A stretch of DNA of 53,466 nt from Desulfosporosinus sp. HMP52. Its GTDB lineage: Bacteria; Bacillota; Desulfitobacteriia; Desulfitobacteriales; Desulfitobacteriaceae. The translations under genes were made by a program, and so were the position numbers. The notes beneath the pieces are model-generated. The model was not told the origin of the DNA. It saw only the letters and a list, made by a program, of their open reading frames with translations, and ran no database searches. This document shows positions 16,530-25,120 of the stretch, piece after piece. Numbering within the stretch: the stretch's first letter is position 1; the number at the start of each line of letters is the position of its first letter. The DNA is taken from assembly GCF_000765145.1 (NCBI RefSeq), contig NZ_JMGA01000021.1:1-53466 (forward strand), read 5' to 3'.

Positions 16530-18683
16530 ATGGATGTAGAAAACTACAAATTGGAACATAAGTTTCTTAAGGAATATAACTATGATTTAAAACCTCTGGA
16601 TAAAGGCTATACGGATCGAACGCTTTATATCAATGTTGGTAATCTCGACATCAAAGAAAAGCCCGTTACCCCCTTGATGAAAGATAAATTCATAGGCGGC
16701 AAGGGATTTGGCCTCTATTATTTGTGGCAAGGGGTAACGGAATCAACGAAATGGAATGATCCGGAAAACGAAATTGTTATTTCCAGCGGACCTGTCGGAG
16801 GGATTACTCAATACCCGGGTTCCGGAAAATCCTTGGTTGTTACCTTATCCCCCCTGACCAATATGCCCATTGACAGCAATGCAGGGGGATATTTCGGTCC
16901 CTTCCTTAAATTTGTCGGTTTTGATGCCATTGAACTTCAAGGAAAAGCTGAGAAAGATGTCATTATTATTATCGATGGTACAAAGGGAACTATTACCCTT
17001 GAAGAAGCAGTGGGTGAGACGATAGACACCCATATTCTTGGCGAACAGCTAACGGAAAAATATGCAGATAACGAAGAAGATAAACGAAATATTGCCGTTA
17101 TTTCTACAGGAACTGCAGCTGATCATACGAATATCGGTCTTTTAAACTTTACCTTCTATGATGTCCGTCGAAAAGGAATTCGTCTCAAGCAAGCCGGCAG
17201 AGGCGGTATCGGTACTGTTTTCAGAGATAAACACATTCGAGCCGTGGTCATCAAATGCGCAGGAGTAAAGGGCAATTTAAACCATCCTGTTGACCAGCTT
17301 ACCCTGAACAAAACAGGTATTAAGCTGCATAAAGAGATCCACGACCTGGATAATTCCCAGAATCAAATGCGTAAAATTGGTACAGCTAATATTATTCAAA
17401 TCATGGATCAATACGATCTTTTACCAACTCATAATTATAAATTCGGTGCCCATAAAGATACTTATAAGATTGCCCCCGAGGTTTTCATCGAAAAAGTAAC
17501 CCAGAATTCCCCCGACGGATGTTGGCATGGCTGTAGTATGGCCTGTGCGAAAGCAGCGGATCACTTTGAACTGAAGACTGGCCCTTATAAAGGGCAAAAA
17601 GTGACAATAGACGGTCCTGAATATGAAAATGCTGCAGGTCTAGGCTCGAATTGCGGTATCTTCGATCCGGATGCCATACTGGAATTAAACTTTTATTGTG
17701 ACACTTATGGCCTGGACACTATTTCCTTTGCTACCCTTACCGCCTTTGTTATGGAATGCTATGAAAACGGTATTCTTAACAAGGAGAGAACCGGAGGCTT
17801 GGAACTGAATTTCGGTAACCAAGAAGCAGTCTTTGAACTCATTCACCAAATGTCTAAGGGAGTGGGTTTCGGCAAGATTGCCGGTCTGGGAATTCGTAAA
17901 ATGAAGGCTCTCTTTGAGAAAGAATATCATGCAGATCCACAGTTCCTCTTTGACATAGGTATGGAACAAAAAGGTCTTGAATTCTCCGAGTACTTGCCAA
18001 AAGAGTCCTTAGCTCAACAAGGGGGATACGGCCTCACGAACAAAGGTCCTCAACACGATGAAGCCTGGTTAATTTTTATGGATATGGTGAATAATCAGAT
18101 TCCAACCTTTGAAGATAAGGCGGAAGCCCTGCACTATTACCCAATGTTTAGAACTTGGTTTGGGTTAAACGGTCTCTGCAAATTGCCCTGGAACGATATA
18201 GCCCCTGCTAATAATAAATCGACAGACGAACCTGCTAAAATTCCGGAGCATGTTCAGAATTACGTCGACATTTACAACGCTGTTACAGGAAAGAATATTG
18301 ATAAATTCGAATTGATCCGTCAATCCGAGCGGGTCTATAATTTCCAGAGAATCTTCAATATTCGAATGGGATACGGCAAACGTGTCCACGATAAACTTCC
18401 CTACAGAGCCATGGGGCCTGTGACTGTTGAAGAATACGAATCCAGACAAGAACGCTATGACAGTCAACTAAAAGAGTTTTTGGAGTATGATACAACCGGG
18501 AAAACCACTGCAGAAAAAATAAAGGTCATGAGAGAGTATCGTGAGAGCCAATATGAAAAGCTCACAGACGCAGTATATAAACGTCGGGGTTGGACGATGG
18601 ATGGTGTACCAACCGTGGAAAGACTTCAAGAACTGGGAATGGATTTGCCGGAGCTTCTCGAGGTCGTGGAAAAACATCGGTAG
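16530..18683 (+). CDS. Tungsten-type aldehyde ferredoxin oxidoreductase (AorB-like)
   Basis: A 717-residue AOR-family enzyme that should oxidise aldehydes to acids with a bis-tungstopterin cofactor and a 4Fe-4S cluster. The N-terminal domain has KDKFIGGKGFGLYYLW and GPVGGITQYPGSGKS. Cluster cysteines are C331, C335 and C339 (CWHGCSMAC), with the distal ligand C550 in GLCKLPWND. FDIGMEQKGLEFSEYLPKES lies in the third domain. It is longer than archaeal AOR (about 605 residues) but within the range of bacterial AOR/BamB-type proteins. A benzoyl-CoA-reductase-like role is possible in this superfamily but the neighbours favour aldehyde oxidation. ATG 16530 has AGGAGG seven bases upstream. Confidence 0.93.
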   Translation: MDVENYKLEHKFLKEYNYDLKPLDKGYTDRTLYINVGNLDIKEKPVTPLMKDKFIGGKGFGLYYLWQGVTESTKWNDPENEIVISSGPVGGITQYPGSGKSLVVTLSPLTNMPIDSNAGGYFGPFLKFVGFDAIELQGKAEKDVIIIIDGTKGTITLEEAVGETIDTHILGEQLTEKYADNEEDKRNIAVISTGTAADHTNIGLLNFTFYDVRRKGIRLKQAGRGGIGTVFRDKHIRAVVIKCAGVKGNLNHPVDQLTLNKTGIKLHKEIHDLDNSQNQMRKIGTANIIQIMDQYDLLPTHNYKFGAHKDTYKIAPEVFIEKVTQNSPDGCWHGCSMACAKAADHFELKTGPYKGQKVTIDGPEYENAAGLGSNCGIFDPDAILELNFYCDTYGLDTISFATLTAFVMECYENGILNKERTGGLELNFGNQEAVFELIHQMSKGVGFGKIAGLGIRKMKALFEKEYHADPQFLFDIGMEQKGLEFSEYLPKESLAQQGGYGLTNKGPQHDEAWLIFMDMVNNQIPTFEDKAEALHYYPMFRTWFGLNGLCKLPWNDIAPANNKSTDEPAKIPEHVQNYVDIYNAVTGKNIDKFELIRQSERVYNFQRIFNIRMGYGKRVHDKLPYRAMGPVTVEEYESRQERYDSQLKEFLEYDTTGKTTAEKIKVMREYRESQYEKLTDAVYKRRGWTMDGVPTVERLQELGMDLPELLEVVEKHR

Positions 18684-18691
18684 GTGATAAC

Positions 18692-18889
18692 TTGATTAAA
18701 CTAAATAATCGAGACTGCGAATGGCATGAAGGCCTAACAGTTGAAGACCTTCTCAAGCAAAAAAACTTTACTTATCCGAGGATTGTCGTTTCAGTAAATA
18801 CGAAGATTATTCAGAAGGAAGATTATGCCTCAACCGTCATAAATGACGGAGATAATGTTGAAGCCATCCACCTTATGGCAGGTGGATAA
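18692..18889 (+). CDS. MoaD/ThiS-family sulfur-carrier protein
   Basis: A 65-residue ubiquitin-like protein that ends in Gly-Gly (HLMAGG), the thiocarboxylation site. The segments CEWHEGLTVEDLLKQK and DGDNVEAIHLMAGG fit ThiS/MoaD. AOR genes are often followed by such a MoaD, which supplies sulfur for the pterin dithiolene. TTG 18692 is the likely start, with AGGTG just upstream and eight bases after AOR. It ends the operon. The MoeB-like enzyme at 11820 is the obvious activating partner (inference). Confidence 0.85.
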   Translation: MIKLNNRDCEWHEGLTVEDLLKQKNFTYPRIVVSVNTKIIQKEDYASTVINDGDNVEAIHLMAGG

Positions 18890-18897
18890 GTGTTAAA

Positions 18898-18924
18898 GTG
18901 TTAAAGGGACGGTCCTTTTAACAC
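18898..18924. repeat. Short copy of the GGGACGGTCC palindromic repeat
   Basis: A 27-base near-palindrome (GTGTTAAAGGGACGGTCC followed by TTTTAACAC) starts eight bases after the MoaD-like gene. It matches the outer parts of the palindrome at 4972 with the middle missing. Confidence 0.8.
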
Positions 18925-19027
18925 GTTTAAACAGCTTTTTTGGCTATGATGGACTTCCGGAGAGCTTATTTTCGAATCAACGTCCAGAGAAAGAACCCAT
19001 AAAATCTACCTAAAGGATAGATAACTT

Positions 19028-19073
19028 TTATAAAAAGCGCTGGCGTTTTTCCAAACGCTAGCGCTTTTTATAA
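19028..19073. terminator. Strong bidirectional terminator after the dehydrogenase-AOR operon
   Basis: A 21-bp stem with one G-T pair and a 4-base loop; the upstream arm begins TTATAAAAAGCGCT and the downstream arm ends AGCGCTTTTTATAA. A-rich and T-rich ends allow termination in both directions. It is the main feature of the roughly 450-base gene-free stretch 18890-19339, which otherwise shows only the repeat at 18898 and AT-rich leader sequence; no sigma-54 site was found there. Confidence 0.9.
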
Positions 19074-19339
19074 ATAATTCATTGATTTTCTGTTCCATAA
19101 CCTAATCAAGAAACCCGGACATTCAAAGATTAGTGCTTTATATTAAGATCTCTCTCAAACCTTAAGGGAAAAATCACCCAAGAATCTTCATATGAATGGA
19201 GGATTCTATAGATATTCTCTTGAATTACTACCTAGATAATAGGTGTTTAAATATTATTTTTAACCACGAAAAGTTTTTGAACTTAGTAAATTGCAGGGAA
19301 CTTAATTTCAAGGTTTCCAGGATTTCTAAATGGGAGTGT

Positions 19340-20251
19340 ATGAATTTGCACAAGGGCAGAATCTTTAATATTATGAAGTACTCCATCCATGATGGCCCGG
19401 GCATTAGAACGACGGTTTTTTTTAAGGGGTGTCCTCTTCAGTGTCAGTGGTGTCATAATCCTGAGGGTCAGAGATTTGATCAAGAGTTAATTTATCGACC
19501 GGATAAGTGTATCGGCTGTGGACAATGCTTGAGCATCTGTCCCAGTAAAGCAGTGGAGATTATTCAAGGCCAGGCACATTATTTTAGAGATAAGTGCCTG
19601 GCCTGTGGAGAATGCTGTAAGGTTTGCCCTACTGGGGTAAGAGAACTTGCCGCTAAAGGGATGTCAGTTAAAGATGTCCTGACTGAAATCGAGAAAGATC
19701 TAATTTTCTATGACGAATCCGGGGGAGGTGTGACCTTTTCCGGTGGTGAAGCGTTAATGCAGGCTGACTTTCTGATGGAGATACTTAAAGAGTGTCGGAA
19801 GAAAGAAATTCAGACAGCGGTAGAAACAGCCGGATTCGTAAAAATTGAAACGTTAAGAAAAATTAGTCCTTACGTGGATCTCTTTCTTTATGATTTAAAG
19901 CTAATGGACAGCAGCAAGCATCAGAACTTTACCGGGGTTCCCAACGAACTAATTCTAGACAATCTGCGCTGGTTAAGCGAGAATCATCCAAAAGTAATTG
20001 TTCGGGTTGCAATCATTCCCGGAATCAATGACGGTGAAGATGACCTTGAAAAATTAGGGGAATTCGTTTCAGGGCTAAAACGTGTCAAGGAAATTCATTG
20101 CTTACCTTACCATAAGGCGGGATTAGATAAGTATCAGAGACTAGGGCGGGAGTATGGTTTATCAGGTCTCAATTCTCCCAATGATGAAAGGATGTCCGAA
20201 ATTGCTCAGAAGTTGGAGCAGTTCGGAATAGAGGTCAAAATTGGGGGATGA
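19340..20251 (+). CDS. Glycyl-radical enzyme activating protein (radical SAM, PFL-AE family)
   Basis: A roughly 303-residue radical SAM protein that installs the glycyl radical in the downstream enzyme. The SAM-cluster motif is GCPLQCQWCHNP (CxxxCxxC). It is followed by a two-cluster ferredoxin insert (CIGCGQCLSICP and CLACGECCKVCP), typical of activases for non-PFL glycyl-radical enzymes. DGPGIRTTVFFKGC and GGGVTFSGGEALMQ are family signatures. The reading frame stays open upstream to 19196, but those 48 codons look unlike the family and lack a convincing ribosome site. ATG 19340 (or TTG 19346, better spaced from GGGAG) is preferred. It lies 39 bases before its substrate enzyme. Confidence 0.93.
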   Translation: MNLHKGRIFNIMKYSIHDGPGIRTTVFFKGCPLQCQWCHNPEGQRFDQELIYRPDKCIGCGQCLSICPSKAVEIIQGQAHYFRDKCLACGECCKVCPTGVRELAAKGMSVKDVLTEIEKDLIFYDESGGGVTFSGGEALMQADFLMEILKECRKKEIQTAVETAGFVKIETLRKISPYVDLFLYDLKLMDSSKHQNFTGVPNELILDNLRWLSENHPKVIVRVAIIPGINDGEDDLEKLGEFVSGLKRVKEIHCLPYHKAGLDKYQRLGREYGLSGLNSPNDERMSEIAQKLEQFGIEVKIGG

Positions 20252-20290
20252 AGGGGACCATAAACTCATTTAGAGGAGAGAGGGCTAATT

Positions 20291-22648
20291 ATGAATCAGA
20301 GAGTGACAAAACTAAGACAACAAAGCTTAGAAACCGAAGCATTTATTTCTGCTGAAAGAGCAGAGTTAATAACTGAATACTATCGTTCGGCAGGTAATAA
20401 ATCCGTTCCGGTGCAAAGGGCCTTAGCATTCAAATATTTACTGGAGCATAAAGAGATTTGCATTAATGAAGATGAGTTAATCGTGGGAGAAAGAGGGCCG
20501 GCACCCAAGGCGACATATACATATCCTGAACTCTGCTGTCATAGTTTGGATGATCTGGACATTTTGAATTCCCGGCCTAAAATATCCTTTAAGGTCAGTC
20601 CGGAAGTTCGAAAGGCCTATGAAGAGCGGATAATCCCTTATTGGCAAAATAACTCTATGCGGGATCTGATTTTTGAGGAAATGTCTGAGGATTGGAAAGC
20701 TTCCTATGATGCTGGGATATTCACAGAGTTCATGGAGCAAAGAGCTCCGGGGCACACAGTACTTGATGATAAAATCTATCACTTAGGATTTCGGGATTTT
20801 ATTGCTAAAATAGATGAGCACTTGAGTAGGCTGGATTTCTTAAATGATACTGAGGCATACAATAAGCAAGAAGAACTCAAAGCTATGGGGATCTGTGCTC
20901 AGGCGATTATCTCCTTTGCAGAACGACACGCGAAAAAAGCATTGGAACTGGCCTGCAGTGAGGCTAACCCCTTGCGAAAAAAAGAGTTAGAGAGAATTGC
21001 TGAGGTTTGCTCTCACGTTCCAGCCAATGCCCCACGGGATTTCTGGGAAGCTTTGCAAGCCTATTGGTTTGTCCATTTAGGAGTTATTACAGAACTTAAT
21101 ACCTGGGATGCCTTTAGTCCGGGACGGCTGGATCAACATTTATTTCCCTTCTACCAAAGAGGTATCGATGAAGGGACTTTGAATGAGGAACAGGCTCGGG
21201 AACTGCTGCAATGCTTTTGGGTGAAGTTTAATAATCAACCGGCTCCTCCTAAAGTAGGAGTTACTGCGGCGGAAAGTGGAACCTATACGGATTTTGCCAA
21301 TATCAACAGCGGAGGTCTTAAAGCTGATGGCTCAAACGGTGTCAACGATGTAACCTATCTGGTCTTGGATGTCATCGATGAAATGCGTCTCTTACAACCC
21401 AGCTCGAACATTCAGTTAAGTAAGAAGAACCCGGATCGTTTCTTGAAGAGGGCAGCTCGAATTATCCGCAAAGGGTGGGGGCAACCATCATTGTTCAATG
21501 CCGATACTGTGGTAGAAGAACTTTTACGCCAGGGTAAACTAATTGAGGATGCCCGACAAGGTGGAACCAGTGGCTGCGTGGAGACGGGGGCCTTTGGTAA
21601 AGAAAGTTATATTCTTACTGGGTATTTCAATTTGCCTAAAATCTTTGAATTAGTCTTACATAATGGATTAGATCCCAGAACCGGTCAACAATTGGGTATA
21701 GAAACCGGAGATCCCAGGTCTTTTAAGGGATTCGAAGAGTTATTCGCTGCCTTTAAGAAGCAGCTGCATTACTTTATGGACATCAAGGTCAAAGGAAGCA
21801 ATATTATCGAACGACTTTATGCCACGTATATGCCGTCGCCTTTTCTTTCACTGTTAATTGATGATTGTATAGCTAAAGGAAAGGATTATAATGACGGGGG
21901 TGCTCGCTATAATACCAACTATGTACAGGGAGTGGGCTTAGGGAGCTTGACAGATATCTTATCTGGTATAAAATATCATGTCTTCGACCATAAGAATCTT
22001 ACCATGGATCAGCTTCTTGACGCGCTTAACGCCAATTTCTTAGGACATGAAGCAGTAAGGCAGCTTCTGGTTAACAAGACCCCTCACTTTGGTAATGATC
22101 AGGACTATGCTGATGATGTAATGGTGGATATTTTTAATGCTTACTATAGTGAAGTTAATGGCAGGCCGAATACTAAGGGGGGCTTTTATCGGATTAATAT
22201 GTTGCCGACAACTTGCCATGTTTATTTTGGTTCGGTAATTGGCGCTTCTGCGGAAGGTCGTAGATCTGGGGAACCTCTGTCGGAGGGAATCTCTCCCGTT
22301 CAGGGAATGGATCTGATGGGACCAACGGCGGTCATTAAATCAGCAGCTAAACTGGATCATGCTCGAACCGGAGGTACTCTGTTAAACCTGAAGTTCACTC
22401 CGCAGGTTCTTGAGGGAGAAGAGGGGCTGAACAAATTAGCGCAGTTGGTTCGCTCGTATTTCAAATTAGGCGGTCATCATATCCAATTTAACGTAGTCAG
22501 TGCCAAGACCTTGCGAGCTGCCCAAGCTGAACCGGAAAAATACCGAGATCTGATTGTCCGGGTGGCTGGGTACAGTGACTATTTCTGCGATTTGAGCGAG
22601 GCCTTGCAGGAAGAGATTATTACCCGGACAGAACACACCGAATTTTAG
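20291..22648 (+). CDS. hypD: Glycyl-radical enzyme, probable trans-4-hydroxy-L-proline dehydratase
   Basis: A 785-residue glycyl-radical enzyme. The catalytic cysteine is C429 and general base E431 in GGTSGCVETGAFGKESY; the radical glycine is G760 in VRVAGYSDYF near the C-terminus. The segments FTEFMEQRAPGHTV, TELNTWDAFSPGRLDQHL and LLQPSSNIQLSKKNP are what I recall of clostridial HypD. The distance between cysteine and glycine (331 residues) equals that between C434 and G765 of the Clostridioides difficile enzyme. HypD dehydrates trans-4-hydroxy-L-proline to pyrroline-5-carboxylate. No proC lies beside it in this window, which is unusual for hyp loci. Another dehydratase of the same clade remains possible. 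ATG 20291 follows AGAGGAGAG. Confidence 0.85.
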   Translation: MNQRVTKLRQQSLETEAFISAERAELITEYYRSAGNKSVPVQRALAFKYLLEHKEICINEDELIVGERGPAPKATYTYPELCCHSLDDLDILNSRPKISFKVSPEVRKAYEERIIPYWQNNSMRDLIFEEMSEDWKASYDAGIFTEFMEQRAPGHTVLDDKIYHLGFRDFIAKIDEHLSRLDFLNDTEAYNKQEELKAMGICAQAIISFAERHAKKALELACSEANPLRKKELERIAEVCSHVPANAPRDFWEALQAYWFVHLGVITELNTWDAFSPGRLDQHLFPFYQRGIDEGTLNEEQARELLQCFWVKFNNQPAPPKVGVTAAESGTYTDFANINSGGLKADGSNGVNDVTYLVLDVIDEMRLLQPSSNIQLSKKNPDRFLKRAARIIRKGWGQPSLFNADTVVEELLRQGKLIEDARQGGTSGCVETGAFGKESYILTGYFNLPKIFELVLHNGLDPRTGQQLGIETGDPRSFKGFEELFAAFKKQLHYFMDIKVKGSNIIERLYATYMPSPFLSLLIDDCIAKGKDYNDGGARYNTNYVQGVGLGSLTDILSGIKYHVFDHKNLTMDQLLDALNANFLGHEAVRQLLVNKTPHFGNDQDYADDVMVDIFNAYYSEVNGRPNTKGGFYRINMLPTTCHVYFGSVIGASAEGRRSGEPLSEGISPVQGMDLMGPTAVIKSAAKLDHARTGGTLLNLKFTPQVLEGEEGLNKLAQLVRSYFKLGGHHIQFNVVSAKTLRAAQAEPEKYRDLIVRVAGYSDYFCDLSEALQEEIITRTEHTEF

Positions 22649-22744
22649 TTGAGAACTAGGAGTAAGTACATCTGCTTGGTATAGCAGTTTTTCTATAAAA
22701 AATAATAATTTCTTCAGTCCAATCTAACAATACAATCTCTTAAG

Positions 22745-22784
22745 GCCGGTTTCCTCGAAGATGAGGAAACCGGCGTTTTGTTTT
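22745..22784 (+). terminator. Terminator after hypD
   Basis: A perfect 12-bp stem GCCGGTTTCCTC/GAGGAAACCGGC with a 6-base loop, followed by GTTTTGTTTT. Confidence 0.9.
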
Positions 22785-22787
22785 GCC

Positions 22788-22826
22788 GTAACTATTTTGT
22801 AACTATTATTAATTTCTTTGTAACTA
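22788..22826 (+). promoter_or_regulatory. Phased GTAACTA direct repeats upstream of the two-component operon
   Basis: GTAACTA occurs at 22788, 22799 and 22820, spaced by 11 and 21 bases, that is one and two helical turns. OmpR/PhoP-type regulators bind phased direct repeats of this kind, so this may be the autoregulatory operator of the response regulator. The rest of the 368-base gap to 23017 shows the hypD terminator and AT-rich leader only. Confidence 0.45.
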
Positions 22827-23016
22827 ACCTCTGAGTTATTTAGTGTATTGTAAAAGCATAGCGAATAAACGGTTTTATTAAGCTGGGGACAAGAGCTACA
22901 GGTTTATTGGAAATTAATTTGCCTCCGAGTCAAAAAAAGCTCTTATTCAAAGGCAAATAGTTTAAAATAGATGTGCGGGACCTTTATCCTGTAATAGTCG
23001 TACACGGAGTGGTTAG

Positions 23017-23715
23017 ATGAAGGATGAAAAAGTAAAGGTATTAGTCGTAGAAGATGAGGAATCAATCCGACGTTTTATTACCCTTAACCTTAGCGCTGCG
23101 GGTTATTTAGTGGAGCACACTGCTTCCGGAGAGGAAGCCCTTAAGATTTTGAAAATCTTTGATCCCCAAGTAGTTGTACTCGATCTAATGCTTCCAGGTA
23201 TCAGCGGACTGGAGGTCTGTCAAAAAATTCGCGAGACGATGCAAGAGACGTTTGTAATTATGCTGACTGCAAAGGGTCAGGATACGGATAAAATCCTCGG
23301 TTTAGAATTAGGGGCTGATGACTATATGGTTAAGCCCTTTAACCCTTTAGAGTTGATAGCTCGGGTAAAGGCTATTTTGCGCAGAGGCCTTAGATATAAA
23401 GAGCCTAGAGAAATTTATAATTGTCGGGAATTGCGCTTAAATATTACTGCCAACAAATTATTCAAAAATAAGCAGGAGATTGAGCTGACCCCTATTGAAT
23501 TTGCACTCTTAAAAATATTCATGGAGAATCCGGGGAGGGCCCTCAAACGGGAAGAAATGCTGAATACTGTTTGGGGTGATGATTACTTTGGGGATACTAA
23601 GACCTTGGATGTCCACATTAGGCGTTTGCGGGAAAAAATTGAGGACAACCCTTCCCAACCTGAATATATCAAGACAGTTTGGGGCTCGGGTTATCGATGG
23701 CAGCAGGACTCTTAA
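23017..23715 (+). CDS. OmpR/PhoB-family response regulator
   Basis: A 232-residue regulator with an N-terminal receiver domain (acidic pair near residue 12, phospho-acceptor D56 in VVVLDLMLPG, conserved lysine in DDYMVKPFNP). A C-terminal winged helix of the OmpR type follows (ELTPIEFALLKIFMENPG, and TKTLDVHIRRLREKIEDNP). Such proteins bind direct repeats when phosphorylated by the partner kinase. ATG 23017 follows a weak GGAGTGG. The histidine kinase gene begins two bases after its stop. Confidence 0.95.
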   Translation: MKDEKVKVLVVEDEESIRRFITLNLSAAGYLVEHTASGEEALKILKIFDPQVVVLDLMLPGISGLEVCQKIRETMQETFVIMLTAKGQDTDKILGLELGADDYMVKPFNPLELIARVKAILRRGLRYKEPREIYNCRELRLNITANKLFKNKQEIELTPIEFALLKIFMENPGRALKREEMLNTVWGDDYFGDTKTLDVHIRRLREKIEDNPSQPEYIKTVWGSGYRWQQDS

Positions 23716-23716
23716 G

Positions 23717-25120
23717 ATGAAAGGCATAAGAGCAAGGCTGACCGCTAATTTTATGATTATTATTATCATTACTGTGACAATTCTCGAGGTGCTCTTGATT
23801 TATACAGTTCGGCAAAACTACTATGGAAGTCTTGAAGGAAGTCTCACAAATCAGATTAAGATTTCCTCTGATTTGTATGCCAAGTACTTCTCGGACACCT
23901 CCCTTCAAGAAAATGTTCTCTACAATGTAGACGCTTTCTGGAACCAGAGTAATGCTGAAGTGGAAATCGTGGATCAAAATGGCAATATAGTTATGGACTC
24001 CTTAGGAGTAATTCCAGCGGGAAATGTGGCAGTTAATGATATCCAGGATGCGTTGAACGGAAAAATAGGAAAGTGGATAGGCAAACTGAATGGACAAAAG
24101 GTCATGGCAGTGTCCTACCCTTTAAAGTCTAATGATCAGATAGTGGGGGCTTTACGCTTTATCACTTCCTTAAGTTCTGTAGATCAGGATATTAAAAATA
24201 CTGCCTATATCTTTATTTCAATTGGCCTAGCTGTAATCTTTTTTGCTGGTTTGATTAGCATCTTCTTGGCCAATACCATTATCGATCCGTTGCAAGAAGT
24301 TACAGCAACTGCTCAAGAGATGGCGGCGGGTAATTTTCAGGCACGCACTCAAAAAAAACGTGAAGATGAGATTGGCAAGCTATCCGATACGTTAAACTAT
24401 ATGGCGGATGAGATTGTGAAAAAAGAACAACTAAAAAATGATTTTGTCTCATCTGTCTCTCATGAACTGCGTACTCCTTTAACCTCAATCATGGGATGGG
24501 CTATTACTCTACAAAATGAACAGTTTCAACAGAAGGAGATGCTGGCAGACGGTTTGGGGATTATTGCTAAAGAGAGTGAGCGGCTTACTTTAATGGTTGA
24601 TGAACTCTTGGATTTCTCGGAGTTTGTATCCAGCCGGGTAAAGCTGCAAAAAGAAGAAATCGATTTAACTGCTCTTATGGAACATATTAAAAAACAATTA
24701 ACTCCAAGGGCAGTCAGAGAAGATATCAATTTTAACGTCCATTGTTCTCCTAATCTTCCCAGCTTATATTCGGATATTAATCGTCTAAAACAGGTGTTTA
24801 TTAACATTTTAGATAACGCCTTTAATTTCACATCTGCCGGTGGACGAGTTGATTTCTCTGCCGTTATGCAAAAGGAAAATCTATTGTTTACCATAGCTGA
24901 TACCGGTTGTGGAATAGCTCTTGAGGAGCTGCCTATGGTCAAAGAGAAGTTTTACAAGGGGAAAAGCTCTCGCTCGAAAAACGGAATAGGCCTGTCAATC
25001 TGTGAGGAAATCGTCAATCTAATGGGTGGAAATTTAGAGATTAGCAGTGTACTTAAGCAAGGGACAAAGGTGCTTATCACTTTGCCTAAAGAGGAGAAGG
25101 TCTATGCGAAGGGTGTATAA
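23717..25120 (+). CDS. Membrane sensor histidine kinase
   Basis: A 467-residue kinase. The first membrane segment (residues about 10-32) begins with FMIIIIITVTILEVLLIYTV. An extracellular sensor domain of about 130 residues follows, then a second membrane segment (FISIGLAVIFFAGLISIFL) and HAMP (IIDPLQEVTATAQEMAAGNF). The HisKA box is DFVSSVSHELRTPLTS and the ATP-binding N and G boxes are VFINILDNAFNFT, DTGCGI and GIGLSICEE. ATG 23717, just after the regulator stop, fits this membrane start. The signal is unknown. Its end overlaps the next gene by 17 bases. Confidence 0.93.
   Translation: MKGIRARLTANFMIIIIITVTILEVLLIYTVRQNYYGSLEGSLTNQIKISSDLYAKYFSDTSLQENVLYNVDAFWNQSNAEVEIVDQNGNIVMDSLGVIPAGNVAVNDIQDALNGKIGKWIGKLNGQKVMAVSYPLKSNDQIVGALRFITSLSSVDQDIKNTAYIFISIGLAVIFFAGLISIFLANTIIDPLQEVTATAQEMAAGNFQARTQKKREDEIGKLSDTLNYMADEIVKKEQLKNDFVSSVSHELRTPLTSIMGWAITLQNEQFQQKEMLADGLGIIAKESERLTLMVDELLDFSEFVSSRVKLQKEEIDLTALMEHIKKQLTPRAVREDINFNVHCSPNLPSLYSDINRLKQVFINILDNAFNFTSAGGRVDFSAVMQKENLLFTIADTGCGIALEELPMVKEKFYKGKSSRSKNGIGLSICEEIVNLMGGNLEISSVLKQGTKVLITLPKEEKVYAKGV

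Noticed and set aside
19196-19339. N-terminal extension of the glycyl-radical activase
   Set aside because: The 48 codons do not look like the family N-terminus, and the conserved region starts right after ATG 19340.
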